Shown: piece by piece, positions 8,431 through 16,204 of the stretch
Position numbering within the stretch: position 1 is the first letter of the stretch
How the letters are laid out: the number at the start of each line of letters is the position of its first letter
NCBI RefSeq assembly: GCF_008831305.1
Contig: NZ_ML708629.1
Coordinates: forward strand, 1-45,607
Reading direction: 5' to 3'
DNA: 45,607 nt
Source of the DNA: Kocuria coralli
Lineage (GTDB): Bacteria > Actinomycetota > Actinomycetes > Actinomycetales > Micrococcaceae
Translations under genes and position numbers: made by a program
The notes under the pieces: generated by a model
Seen by the model: only the letters and a program-made list of their open reading frames with translations
What the model was told of the DNA's origin: nothing
Databases searched by the model: none

Positions 8431-10245
8431 TCAGGACTCTCGTCCCTGTGACGCATGATTCGGGGGTTCCTTGCGTGCTGCCGTGAGCAGGGTCTCGTCC
8501 CGTCCGGGCAGCAGCGCCGCTCGCAGGGTCTCCAGGACGGTCCGGCATCCCGTGGAGGTGAGCACCGAATGATCCAGCCGGTCGCTGGCGATCGAGGTGA
8601 TCTGCCGCCCGGCCGCGGACAAGCGCTCTACCGCCCGGTCCCCCTGTGTCTTCTCCCAGCGGGGCAGGTCGTCGGGTCCGTTGAGCACCACCACCCGGGC
8701 GTGCCGGGTCATGGGCTCCAGCACCCGTTCGGGGGTCTCCATGACTCTCATGCGCCCGCCGGCCCGCCAGAGCGGGTAGGGCAGGCGCGTGCGAACAGCA
8801 CTCACGGCTTGTTCCCGGGCCCAGTTCTTGAGCCCGGCCTTACCGCCGGTACGCGCCAGTTCATTGATCCACCGCACCCGGTCCCCGAGACCGGGCAGAC
8901 CGCCCCGGATCTCGGTCTCGGGCCGCACCGGAGCGGAGGAGTCCCTGGCAGCCCGGTTGGTCACGGGCATGGCACCGCGAGGCGCATCCGCGTCATAGGT
9001 CTCCCGGACCTCCGCCCACAGCTCTTCGCTCATCTTCCACTCGGCGTGCCCGACGAGCACGATGGTGCTCGCATCGACCGGGGCGCCGCGAACTTCACCG
9101 AGACAGGCCGCCCAGGCCGAGGCGCACAGGAAGGAGGCGCTGATGGTGGTGCACCCGGCCTCACGCAGCCATGCCGTCGACTCCCGGAAGCTGGTCGCGC
9201 TGCGCAGGGTGTAGGAGTTGGTCGCTCGCAGAGCCTCTACCGGCGTGGAATCACCGACGAGCGGCCGGTCGACCCGGAGGGTCACGATCCCGTCCGAGGC
9301 CAGCGCACGGGCGATGTGGGGCCATTCCCCGCTTCCCACCCGTCCGTCAGGACCGCCCCCGGACACCAGCAGGCCGTGAGCCTGATCGAACCCGCCCGGC
9401 GAACCCTCCTGGTCACGCCAGGTCACCACGCCCGCACGACGATCGGCACCGACCTCCACCAGCCGCTCGTGGAGCGTCTGCCCCCGGTCGTCGGTCCAGC
9501 TGTTCTGCAGGACAGGGCGGATCCGCACGTCGAGCGGCTGGGCGTCCGGTGCGGGCAGAGCGTCGACGACGAGGCCGAGGACGTCATCGTGCAGGCGCGT
9601 CTCGAAGGGCTCCACGCCGTACATGGCCTTGGCCCGGCGTTTCTCGGCCTCTCTGACCTCGACGAGGGTCTCGGAGGGCTCGGGCACGGCCAGCGCGCTG
9701 AACTGCTCCGCCTGGGCCTCCGTCAGGGCCATTCCGAGCAGGTCGACCTGGCCCTCGGTGGAGGGTACGTGCGGTACCACCGTGTGGCGCAACCGGGACC
9801 ATTGCCTCACGAAGGTCTTCCCTGCCACTGGCTCCCAGGACACAACCGCGTCGAAGTCCTCGGCCATGGACCCGAGGACTGCGGCACCCGTGCGGTATCC
9901 GACGGCGAAGACGGGGAGATCATCCGCGGCCAGGAGGGCCTTGGCGCCGGCGGTGACCGAACGAACGTCGCTCTGCCAGACCTTGACCGCGTCGTCATGG
10001 GAGGCCAGCGGCTGTGAATCGCCGCTGCCACGCCAGGTGAAACGGACGGCGACATACCCCTCGCGGGCAAGCAGTATGCACAGGCGGCGTACCGCGAGCG
10101 CCGAGAGCGCCTGCTCCCGGCCGGCAGGGGAGGCGACCACGACGATCCCTCGGGCGCCCCGGGTTCCGGCGTCCTCCGGAGTGTGGATCCAGGCCAGGAC
10201 GGCCTCGGAACCGCTGCCGATCCATGTGGGCAGGCCCTTGATCAT
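8431..10245 (-). CDS. Tandem alpha/beta-hydrolase-like protein of the EPS locus
   Basis: 604 residues if started at ATG 10245 (GAGGAG eight bases upstream). An alternative ATG at 10320 overlaps the stop of the preceding gene as ATGA and adds 25 low-complexity residues. Two hydrolase-like halves are visible. In the first, VVVASPAGREQ and RFTWRGSGDS resemble the oxyanion and strand regions, but the nucleophile elbow reads GYRTG (116-120), with Arg where Ser is expected. In the second, GLLVSGGGPDGR precedes the elbow FLCAS (372-376), with a possible Cys nucleophile, a later NGPDD acid and LDHS histidine. It has no signal peptide. Hydrolases with GLCSG-type elbows occur in some EPS/exosortase loci. 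The substrate is unknown. Confidence 0.65.
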   Translation of the reverse strand: MIKGLPTWIGSGSEAVLAWIHTPEDAGTRGARGIVVVASPAGREQALSALAVRRLCILLAREGYVAVRFTWRGSGDSQPLASHDDAVKVWQSDVRSVTAGAKALLAADDLPVFAVGYRTGAAVLGSMAEDFDAVVSWEPVAGKTFVRQWSRLRHTVVPHVPSTEGQVDLLGMALTEAQAEQFSALAVPEPSETLVEVREAEKRRAKAMYGVEPFETRLHDDVLGLVVDALPAPDAQPLDVRIRPVLQNSWTDDRGQTLHERLVEVGADRRAGVVTWRDQEGSPGGFDQAHGLLVSGGGPDGRVGSGEWPHIARALASDGIVTLRVDRPLVGDSTPVEALRATNSYTLRSATSFRESTAWLREAGCTTISASFLCASAWAACLGEVRGAPVDASTIVLVGHAEWKMSEELWAEVRETYDADAPRGAMPVTNRAARDSSAPVRPETEIRGGLPGLGDRVRWINELARTGGKAGLKNWAREQAVSAVRTRLPYPLWRAGGRMRVMETPERVLEPMTRHARVVVLNGPDDLPRWEKTQGDRAVERLSAAGRQITSIASDRLDHSVLTSTGCRTVLETLRAALLPGRDETLLTAARKEPPNHASQGRES

Positions 10246-10316
10246 TCCCGTTTCTCCTCGCTCGTCCCGTGCTCCGGCCGGTCGTTCCCTCGCCGGTGGC
10301 TGTGCGGGCAGTGCTC

Positions 10317-11495
10317 TCATCGGCGTTCCTGACCTTCCGGAGCTATCAGGTCGATGGCGAGCGCGCCCGTGGACAGCAGCTCGAGATCATAGGCTTCAGC
10401 CAGCCGCTCGCGTTGCATGGCCCGGCTGTTCTCCCACAGGGCTGCGTGCTGTTCCGCGACCATGGTGTGACGTGCCTGCACATCGTGCAGGCGGTGCCAG
10501 TTCCGGACCAGGTCCTCGGGTTCCTGGAGGACCAGGGGCATGCCGATGCCGTCGAAGGCGCGAATGGCCCGGACGGCCATGGGCCGGCCCAGGCGAGCCG
10601 CCTCCAGGACGGTGATCGGGAACCCCTCCCAGCGAGCGGTATGGAGGTAGAGGTCTGCCGCGGCGAGCCGCCGAAGCACCGTCGAGGGCCCGACCCATCC
10701 CGTCACCTCTATGCCCTGTCGCTCCAGGCCCGCCTGCAGGCGGTCGTCTCCCCCGCCGACCCACAATGCCCGGACCGCGTGCCCCGACGCTCGCAACGCG
10801 GTCACGGCCTCCGCGAACCACACGGGGTCTTTCTGCAGGGTCAGCCTGCCGGATCCCACCAGCAAAGGGCCGCGCGGATCCGTCCAGGGCTGGATCGGAA
10901 CGCCGGCCACCTCCTCGTGGGGCTCGGGCGCGACGTTGGGCACGTAGACCGTCCGGATCCTGGCACTCCATTTCCGCGCCTCCAGGTTCTCCGCACGGGA
11001 GCACCCCGCCAGGACATCGGTCCGGCTGCTCAGGAGACGTTCCACGGCGCGGTAGGCGCGGCGTTCCCCTGCCGATTTGTCCTCGCGGTCGAAGGCCCAG
11101 GCATGAGGGGTGTAGACATATCGCACGTTGGCGGTCCTTTTCGATGCCGCGCGCGCCCAGACCCCGGCGTAGCTGCTGTGGGCGTGCACGACGTCCGGCT
11201 GCAGCCGCAGGATCGTGTCCCTGACGAACCTGGTGGCTCCTATGTGACCGGCTATGTGGCCGGCATCGATCCGGTGGATCGAGGTGAACTCATCCGCCCA
11301 CCCGGATTCGAGGGTGCCGGCCTCGGGGCGCAGGCGGCAGACGAGATGGTGCTCGCATTCCGGCAAGGCCCGGACGTAGTCGCGGACCGCTGCCGCCACT
11401 CCCCCGCCGAATGCCTCTACGACGTGCAATACCCGGCGCCGATGGAGGCCACGAGAGCCTGGCTCCCGTTCCTCGGCAGATATAGACGTTGCCAC
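10317..11495 (-). CDS. Family 4 glycosyltransferase (EPS locus, minus-strand operon)
   Basis: 392 residues from GTG 11495, six bases after GGGGGA. After ~20 polar residues it begins RRVLHVVEAFGGGVAAAVRDY, the GT4 acceptor-side glycine-rich loop. HAHSSYAGVWAR and YTPHAWAFDR are typical further acceptor-domain motifs. The donor half has VGSGRLTLQKDPVWFAEAV and the EX7E motif in EGFPITVLE. The last bases overlap or abut the hydrolase gene (ATGA at 10317-10320), so the two are probably co-transcribed and coupled. It is a likely cytosolic enzyme of EPS unit assembly. The sugar is not predictable. Confidence 0.87.
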   Translation of the reverse strand: MATSISAEEREPGSRGLHRRRVLHVVEAFGGGVAAAVRDYVRALPECEHHLVCRLRPEAGTLESGWADEFTSIHRIDAGHIAGHIGATRFVRDTILRLQPDVVHAHSSYAGVWARAASKRTANVRYVYTPHAWAFDREDKSAGERRAYRAVERLLSSRTDVLAGCSRAENLEARKWSARIRTVYVPNVAPEPHEEVAGVPIQPWTDPRGPLLVGSGRLTLQKDPVWFAEAVTALRASGHAVRALWVGGGDDRLQAGLERQGIEVTGWVGPSTVLRRLAAADLYLHTARWEGFPITVLEAARLGRPMAVRAIRAFDGIGMPLVLQEPEDLVRNWHRLHDVQARHTMVAEQHAALWENSRAMQRERLAEAYDLELLSTGALAIDLIAPEGQERR

Positions 11496-12139
11496 GCCGT
11501 TCCCCCTACCCGCTCCGGCACGTCCCCACGTGCCGCGGCGTTGCTTCCATCCTGCGGAACAGGCCTAGGCCGCCCCCTGAGTCGGCTGGGACAACGATTT
11601 CCCAGCCCGGTCACGCGATCTCAGATATTCGCGGATTTCCCGAGGACAACGGTATAGAACCACTTAGATCTTGGCACCGTGAACACCCAAATTCGTGGGA
11701 GTGAAACTCGACACATCAATAGGGCGAGCGGCGCTGGCCGCCGAGCCGGTCCCGGAGCTCGGCGCGCGCCCGCGGATGGCCCCATCCAGGTAGACGCCAC
11801 AGCATGCTTCCTCCTCAGCAGCCTGCTGACGGTATGACGCGCCGGCCGGACCATGAGCCCTTCAACGGCTGAGCCTGCTCCATCGTCGCGGGCAGCGGCG
11901 GCAGGACCCCGCGGGCGCATCCACCGGGGCCTACGGAGGTCTCTATCACCTGATAATTGGGTGGCCGCATTCCGGGAGGGTTTCTCCCATGAAGAAACTG
12001 TGCACGCCGCGTCCTCCCGATCAAGGAATTCGGCCGACGATTCAGATAACCCGCCCACTAACGACGGCGCGGAGACCGCAGCGAATTCATAACGCGTTCC
12101 GCGCTCGCTGCGGCCTCCACCCGGGCACCTCCGGTTGTC
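11496..12139. other. 644-bp non-coding gap between the EPS and phosphonate regions
   Basis: No ORF here has a credible start, ribosome-binding site or recognisable protein. It holds three inverted repeats: GGCTGGGA/TCCCAGCC at 11584-11591 and 11600-11607, GCCGAGC/GCTCGGC at 11740-11746 and 11757-11763, and TCAGCAG-C-CTGCTGA at 11815-11829. The first is about 90 bp upstream of the GT4 start and may be an operator or leader hairpin of the minus-strand EPS operon. Local A+T is higher around 11620-11720 than in the flanking genes, which suits a promoter region. Confidence 0.55.
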
Positions 12140-13522
12140 TCATACGGCCACCGGACGGCGGTTCCAAGCGGGGATCAGCAGAACCGCTGCGATCAACGCC
12201 GTTCCGGCGAAGGTGTAGAAGACACCCGTGGCCGCCATCAGTCCGGGCAGCAGGCCGCCCAGGATGGACCCCACGGATCCGCACCCGTTAATGAATCCGG
12301 CGGCGCCGGCGGCATGTTTGCTGGTGCCGAAGTCGATAGCGGCCACCCCGGAAACCATGGAGTCGGCTGCATATGCGGTGAAGCCCACCACGCCGAGCAG
12401 AACGGCAATGACCCAGACGGAGCCGAGGGAGGCGGCCGGCTGCCACAAGGCCAGCGCAACGCACAGGACGAGAAGGCTGAGCACGCAGGGCGGCATCCGC
12501 CGCGCCTTGAAGACCGTATCCGAAATCCAGCCGATGACGACGGGGGCGATGACGCCCGCCAGCCCGAATGTGACGGGCACCAGGATCGCCGTCATGTTGT
12601 CCACCCCGGGCACGGCGTCGAGCACCAGGACGGGGCCCCACAGCAGGATGGCGTACCGGGCAGGCTTGATCATGAAGTAGATGATGCCGAGCCGAAGGAC
12701 CATGGGGTCGTGCCGCGCAGCCGCCAGCAGGTCGCTGAGCCGGAACTTCTCCCGGGGAGCCTCGAGTTCCCGGGCCTGCGCCGCTGCGTGCCCCTTGACG
12801 TAGTCGTCGTCGAACTTCTTCGGATCCTCGTCGATACCCGGCAGCCCCACGTCCTCCGGCCGATTCTTCTGGAGAACCAGGAAGATCAAGAACACGACCA
12901 GCATGACCATCGCGCCCGTGAAGAATGCCCACCGCCAGTTGTCGAAGAGCGTGTAGGCGACCCATCCCATGACGGGAACGGCCACGAGCCCGCCGAACGC
13001 ATAGCTGGTGGAGAAGAAACCCATGGCCCGGCCCCGCTTGGAGATCGTGAAGAACGTGGCCATGTTCTTGCTCAGCGCGGACCAGCCCGTTGACTGCCCC
13101 AGGCCCTGAACGATCATCAGGGGCAGGAAGAGCGACAGCGCGGGGATGACTCCCATGAGCACCGCGGCGACCATCGCCATGACCATGCCGCCCGCGATCA
13201 CCACGCGCTGCCCGTATTTCTCCGCCACTGCACCCCAGACGAACTGTCCCACGGCGTACGCGGCGAGGTAGACGGAATCGAGGATGCCCGGGCCCGCGCG
13301 GCTGATGACACCCTCCTCCAAGATGCCGACTTTCGCCGCGGAGAACGCGTTCCGCGGGAAATAATAAGCGGCGTATACCAGCCAGCTCAGCATAAAAATC
13401 TGCGTTTGGTACCGCAGGAGAACCTGCCGGTTGGTGATAGAGGGATTTACAGATTTTTCTTCGATAACTATCTGAGCGCCATGAGCCTGCGAAGAGGACT
13501 CCGGAACACGTTGGGCATCCAT
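12140..13522 (-). CDS. OPA-family MFS transporter, probable organophosphonate/organophosphate importer
   Basis: 460 residues from ATG 13522 with AAGGAAA seven bases upstream. The frame is open further, but the added residues lack support. Twelve hydrophobic segments with a central cytoplasmic loop (about 210-255, acidic then basic) give the MFS plan. YYFPRNAFSAAKVG in TM1 and the GQSTGWSALSKNMATFF stretch resemble the GlpT/UhpT/PgtP (OPA) group, which exchange phosphate for phosphorylated organic anions. The gene is in its own transcription unit downstream of the HutC regulator and the PLP enzyme, with a shared DNA element in front (13698-13737). Uptake of an aminoalkylphosphonate is the inference from neighbours; glycerol-3-phosphate or phosphoglycerate are alternatives. 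Confidence 0.82.
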   Translation of the reverse strand: MDAQRVPESSSQAHGAQIVIEEKSVNPSITNRQVLLRYQTQIFMLSWLVYAAYYFPRNAFSAAKVGILEEGVISRAGPGILDSVYLAAYAVGQFVWGAVAEKYGQRVVIAGGMVMAMVAAVLMGVIPALSLFLPLMIVQGLGQSTGWSALSKNMATFFTISKRGRAMGFFSTSYAFGGLVAVPVMGWVAYTLFDNWRWAFFTGAMVMLVVFLIFLVLQKNRPEDVGLPGIDEDPKKFDDDYVKGHAAAQARELEAPREKFRLSDLLAAARHDPMVLRLGIIYFMIKPARYAILLWGPVLVLDAVPGVDNMTAILVPVTFGLAGVIAPVVIGWISDTVFKARRMPPCVLSLLVLCVALALWQPAASLGSVWVIAVLLGVVGFTAYAADSMVSGVAAIDFGTSKHAAGAAGFINGCGSVGSILGGLLPGLMAATGVFYTFAGTALIAAVLLIPAWNRRPVAV

Positions 13523-13589
13523 AGGTGTTTCCTTCGTGAAAGAACCTGAACCCATCCCCTGACGGCAGCGATAACCTGGCGGGGCAGAT

Positions 13590-13666
13590 TTGCCTTGAAA
13601 ATCTTTCAGGTGAAGAACTGCCTGCTGACCGGGACAAGTGGTGACAACACCATTGTTTCAAGGCAA
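13590..13666. promoter_or_regulatory. Long-spaced inverted repeat with an internal dyad upstream of the OPA transporter
   Basis: TTGCCTTGAAA (13590-13600) and TTTCAAGGCAA (13656-13666) are perfect 11-bp inverted copies separated by 55 bp. Between them sits TGGTG-ACAA-CACCA (13639-13652). The start codon of the transporter is 68 bp from the nearer arm. Paired operator half-sites for a dimeric GntR/HutC protein, able to loop the DNA, would fit. This is inference; the regulator is not shown. Confidence 0.5.
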
Positions 13667-13697
13667 GGCGAACCGGTAAGGGGGAATTGTTTCTGAG

Positions 13698-13737
13698 GCG
13701 TTACGGTATTTCCCATTCCGATGAATGGCCCGTTACC
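13698..13737. promoter_or_regulatory. Shared bipartite element, copy 1 (upstream of the OPA transporter)
   Basis: GCGTTAC (13698-13704), 17 bases, then TGAATGGCCCGTTACC (13722-13737). The same two blocks with exactly the same 17-base spacing occur at 16104-16143. The two GTTAC cores are 32 bp apart, about three helical turns. The element lies about 200 bp before the transporter start codon. It is a candidate operator of one of the two HutC regulators. Confidence 0.6.
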
Positions 13738-13802
13738 CGATGAGTCCGCCGCCCGAGTACGCAGAGGCCGTACGACACGCTCACGGGAGAGCGAGGGTCG
13801 GC

Positions 13803-14534
13803 TCAGAGCCGGGATCGCTTCCAGTTGGTGCCCACCCTCTGCATATGCATACGCGTTCGATCCGCCCGGAAGAAGTCATGAGCGTATTCAGCGGCCCAGT
13901 TATCCGCGTCGTAGGTCACGCGATAGATCTCCAGCAGGCCGGAGCCCTGCGGAATCTCGAGCATCTCGGCCTGACGGGCATCGGCCGTGGTCGCTTCGAC
14001 TGTTTCTTCTGCTCGATCGATCTGGAGTCCGTAGTGCTCCGTCAGGAGAGCATAGAGCGATCCGTCGAGATTCTCGGAGAGCAGCCCCGGAAACCGCCGG
14101 GCCGGAAGCACGGAGGTGTCCAGGGACAAAGTGGCATTCCCCGCGTAGCGGACGCGGACGGTACGGATGACGGGCGCCGTCTCGTCGATCTCCAGAGCCC
14201 TGCGTTCGTCGGGGAACGGCTGAGCGAGTTCGAGCCGGAGGACCCGGGTCTCCGTGGACAGGCCCTGACGGCGCACCATGTCGGGAACGCCCTGCACCGT
14301 GTTGAGGTGCCGCTGGATCTTGCCGTCGTCGGCGAACACCCCGCCGCTCTGCCCCATGGCCCGGCGAACCAGATGTTCGGCCTCGAGGCGCTCCAGGGCG
14401 CGCCGCAGGACACTGCGGCTGACCCGCAGCTGCTCGGCCAGGGCCCGCTCGCTGCCCACCCGCTCGCCGGGGCGGAAACGGTTGTCGCGCAGCAGCCGCC
14501 TCAGGCGCTGCTCAACGTGCTCGGTGCCGGACAT
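13803..14534 (-). CDS. HutC-type GntR-family transcriptional regulator 1
   Basis: 243 residues from ATG 14534, 18 bp downstream of the PLP-enzyme gene and almost certainly co-transcribed with it. The N-terminal ~70 residues form the GntR winged helix: GERVGSERALAEQLRVSRS followed by VLRRALERLEAEHLVRR and a Gly-rich wing. The C-terminal ~165 residues have the UTRA effector-domain pattern, with VIRTVRVRYAGNATLSLDTS and a final AEYAHDFFRADR strand. UTRA regulators bind small ligands such as histidine derivatives, sugar phosphates or phosphonates (PhnF). Its position inside a phosphonate-type operon suggests it senses the substrate and controls the nearby bipartite elements. No typical ribosome-binding site is evident. 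Confidence 0.88.
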   Translation of the reverse strand: MSGTEHVEQRLRRLLRDNRFRPGERVGSERALAEQLRVSRSVLRRALERLEAEHLVRRAMGQSGGVFADDGKIQRHLNTVQGVPDMVRRQGLSTETRVLRLELAQPFPDERRALEIDETAPVIRTVRVRYAGNATLSLDTSVLPARRFPGLLSENLDGSLYALLTEHYGLQIDRAEETVEATTADARQAEMLEIPQGSGLLEIYRVTYDADNWAAEYAHDFFRADRTRMHMQRVGTNWKRSRL

Positions 14535-14552
14535 GCGCTGAGTCCACTGGTG

Positions 14553-15911
14553 TCAGGACAAGACCGTCAAAGATTCATGCAGCGCATCGACCGCCCAGCC
14601 GATGTCATCGCGGTCGAAGGGCAGCGGTGGCCGCAGCTTGAGGACATTGCCGTGCGGTCCCGCCACTGACGTCAGCACTCCGCGCGAGCGCAGTTCTTCC
14701 AGCATGTCCAAGGCGAGCTCCTTGTCCGGCTCACGGGTGCCGCGGTCCTTGACCAGTTCGAATCCCATGAAGAGTCCCGTGCCGCGCACATCTCCGACAG
14801 CATCGTGGGCATCGGCCAGCTCCTTGAAGGACTGGAGCGTCTCCGCGCCGACCTCCTGGGCATGCTGCTGGAGGCCTTCCGTACGGATCACGTCGAGCAC
14901 AGCCTGCGCAGCCGCCATCGAAACCGGGTTTCCGCCGAAGGTATTGAAGTACGGGACGGTGTCGCTGAACGAGGCCAGCACCTCCTCCCGGGCCAGCAGA
15001 CCGGCCACCGGGATACCGTTGCCCATGGGCTTGCCCATCGTGATCGCATCCGGCACCACCCCATGAGCGGCGAACCCCCAGAAATGGTCTCCGGTGCGGG
15101 CGAAGCCGGGCTGGACCTCATCCGCGATGAAGATACCGCCGGCAGCGTGGACGACGTCGATGGCCTCCTTGAGATGGCTGCCGGTAAGCACGCCGTCCGA
15201 GGAGAAGATGGAGTCCGCGATGAAGCCGGCGAACTCCACCCCCTTGGACTCCATGTCGGTGATGGCCGCCCGGACCTGCCGGGCGAACCACGCTCCGATA
15301 CCGTCCGGGCCGTTGCCGTCGATGCCCGTGCGGTAGCTGTCGGGGGCCGGGAGCAACCAGACGCTCTCGCCGATGGGCTGCCCGCTGCCCAGCGCCGGTG
15401 ACACCGAGGAGCTCAGCTCGGAGTTCCCGTGGTACGCCTCGGTGGTGGCGATCAGACCCGTACCTCCCGTATGGGCCTTGGCCACGCGCAGGGCCAGATC
15501 GTTGGCCTCCGATCCCGTGCACATGTACATCGCCTTGTAGGCCTCGGCATCCAGGTACGCGGGCAAGGTGGTGCGGAGGTCGTCGGTGTAATCCAGGATG
15601 CGTTCGTGAAGGTATCGGGTATGCGTGTTGAGTTGCCGCATCTGCGAGTGCACGGCTTCCACGACGGCCGGATGCGCATGTCCCACGGACGCCACATTGT
15701 TGTACATGTCCAGATACTTCTCGCCATGGGCATCCCACAGATATTGCCCCTGCCCCCGGACGAGGTGGACTGGCTTCCGATAGAAGAGCCGGTAGGACCC
15801 CCCGAGGACGTCCTCGCGGCGTCGGGTCAGCGTGAGCGTCTTCGGATCCAGTTCCGCCGCGTGCTCGGCCCTGAAGCTGTTGGTGTCCATGATGGTGGAC
15901 CGGATGGTCAT
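14553..15911 (-). CDS. Class III PLP enzyme, PbfA/phospholyase-like: probable 1-hydroxy-2-aminoethylphosphonate ammonia-lyase
   Basis: 452 residues from ATG 15911, five bases after GAGGAG. It has the fold-type I class III aminotransferase signature: GSEAND (133-138) for the PLP phosphate, DEVQ with Asp264 for the ring nitrogen, and Lys294 in TMGKPMGNG as the Schiff-base lysine. The N-terminal YNNVASVGHAHPAVVEA and QLNTHTRYLHE stretches match the subgroup with ethanolamine-phosphate phospholyase and PbfA, which perform eliminations rather than transamination. PbfA converts (R)-1-hydroxy-2-aminoethylphosphonate to phosphonoacetaldehyde plus ammonia. Context (PhnX-like hydrolase, amine oxidoreductase, OPA transporter) favours that role. 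A true transaminase remains possible. The gene heads an operon with HutC regulator 1. Confidence 0.8.
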   Translation of the reverse strand: MTIRSTIMDTNSFRAEHAAELDPKTLTLTRRREDVLGGSYRLFYRKPVHLVRGQGQYLWDAHGEKYLDMYNNVASVGHAHPAVVEAVHSQMRQLNTHTRYLHERILDYTDDLRTTLPAYLDAEAYKAMYMCTGSEANDLALRVAKAHTGGTGLIATTEAYHGNSELSSSVSPALGSGQPIGESVWLLPAPDSYRTGIDGNGPDGIGAWFARQVRAAITDMESKGVEFAGFIADSIFSSDGVLTGSHLKEAIDVVHAAGGIFIADEVQPGFARTGDHFWGFAAHGVVPDAITMGKPMGNGIPVAGLLAREEVLASFSDTVPYFNTFGGNPVSMAAAQAVLDVIRTEGLQQHAQEVGAETLQSFKELADAHDAVGDVRGTGLFMGFELVKDRGTREPDKELALDMLEELRSRGVLTSVAGPHGNVLKLRPPLPFDRDDIGWAVDALHESLTVLS

Positions 15912-16014
15912 GGGAGCTCCTCGGGGAGGTGGCGCAGCGTGGCCCAGGCGACAGATGTGCCAGTCCTCCGGAGTGCCGGACCGCGCGGTTGAGGCGCGCA
16001 GTTGAGGACGGTGT

Positions 16015-16053
16015 GGGGATCGTCGCTACTGGGCGGGGATCGTTACTACTGGC
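16015..16053. repeat. 20-bp-period direct repeat upstream of the PLP-enzyme gene
   Basis: GGGGATCGTCGCTACTGG (from 16015) is repeated as GGGGATCGTTACTACTGG (from 16035), with two mismatches and a 20-bp period, about two helical turns. It is about 105-145 bp before the PLP-enzyme start. Copy 2 contains GTTAC at 16042, the same core found in the bipartite element 64 and 96 bp further on. It may be a regulator-binding array. Confidence 0.6.
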
Positions 16054-16103
16054 ATTCATCCTCCCAGAACCGGCGGGAGCCCGGCCCTCCGGCTGTTTCC
16101 CGT

Positions 16104-16143
16104 GCGTTACAAGATGCGCCACCGTCGTGAATGGCCCGTTACC
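16104..16143. promoter_or_regulatory. Shared bipartite element, copy 2 (upstream of the PLP enzyme/HutC operon)
   Basis: GCGTTAC (16104-16110), 17 bases, then TGAATGGCCCGTTACC (16128-16143), identical in both blocks and in spacing to 13698-13737, while the 17-base spacers differ. It is about 217 bp before the PLP-enzyme start codon; copy 1 is at a similar distance from the transporter. Conserved blocks with a diverged spacer suggest selection for protein binding rather than a recent duplication. Confidence 0.62.
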
Positions 16144-16204
16144 GACCGGGATCGTATGAAGATCGACCGGGTTCGGCCGGGCCGGTCACGAGCGTGCCGT
16201 CAGG

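Noticed and set aside
11621-12058. A 145-residue minus-strand ORF in the gap before the OPA transporter
   Set aside because: No ribosome-binding site, no recognisable domain, and a Pro/Arg/Ala-rich composition typical of random frames in GC-rich DNA.
13698-13737. Pho box (phosphate-starvation operator) for the bipartite element
   Set aside because: Actinobacterial Pho boxes are direct 11-bp repeats with a GTTCACC-like core; GTTAC at 32-bp spacing does not fit.
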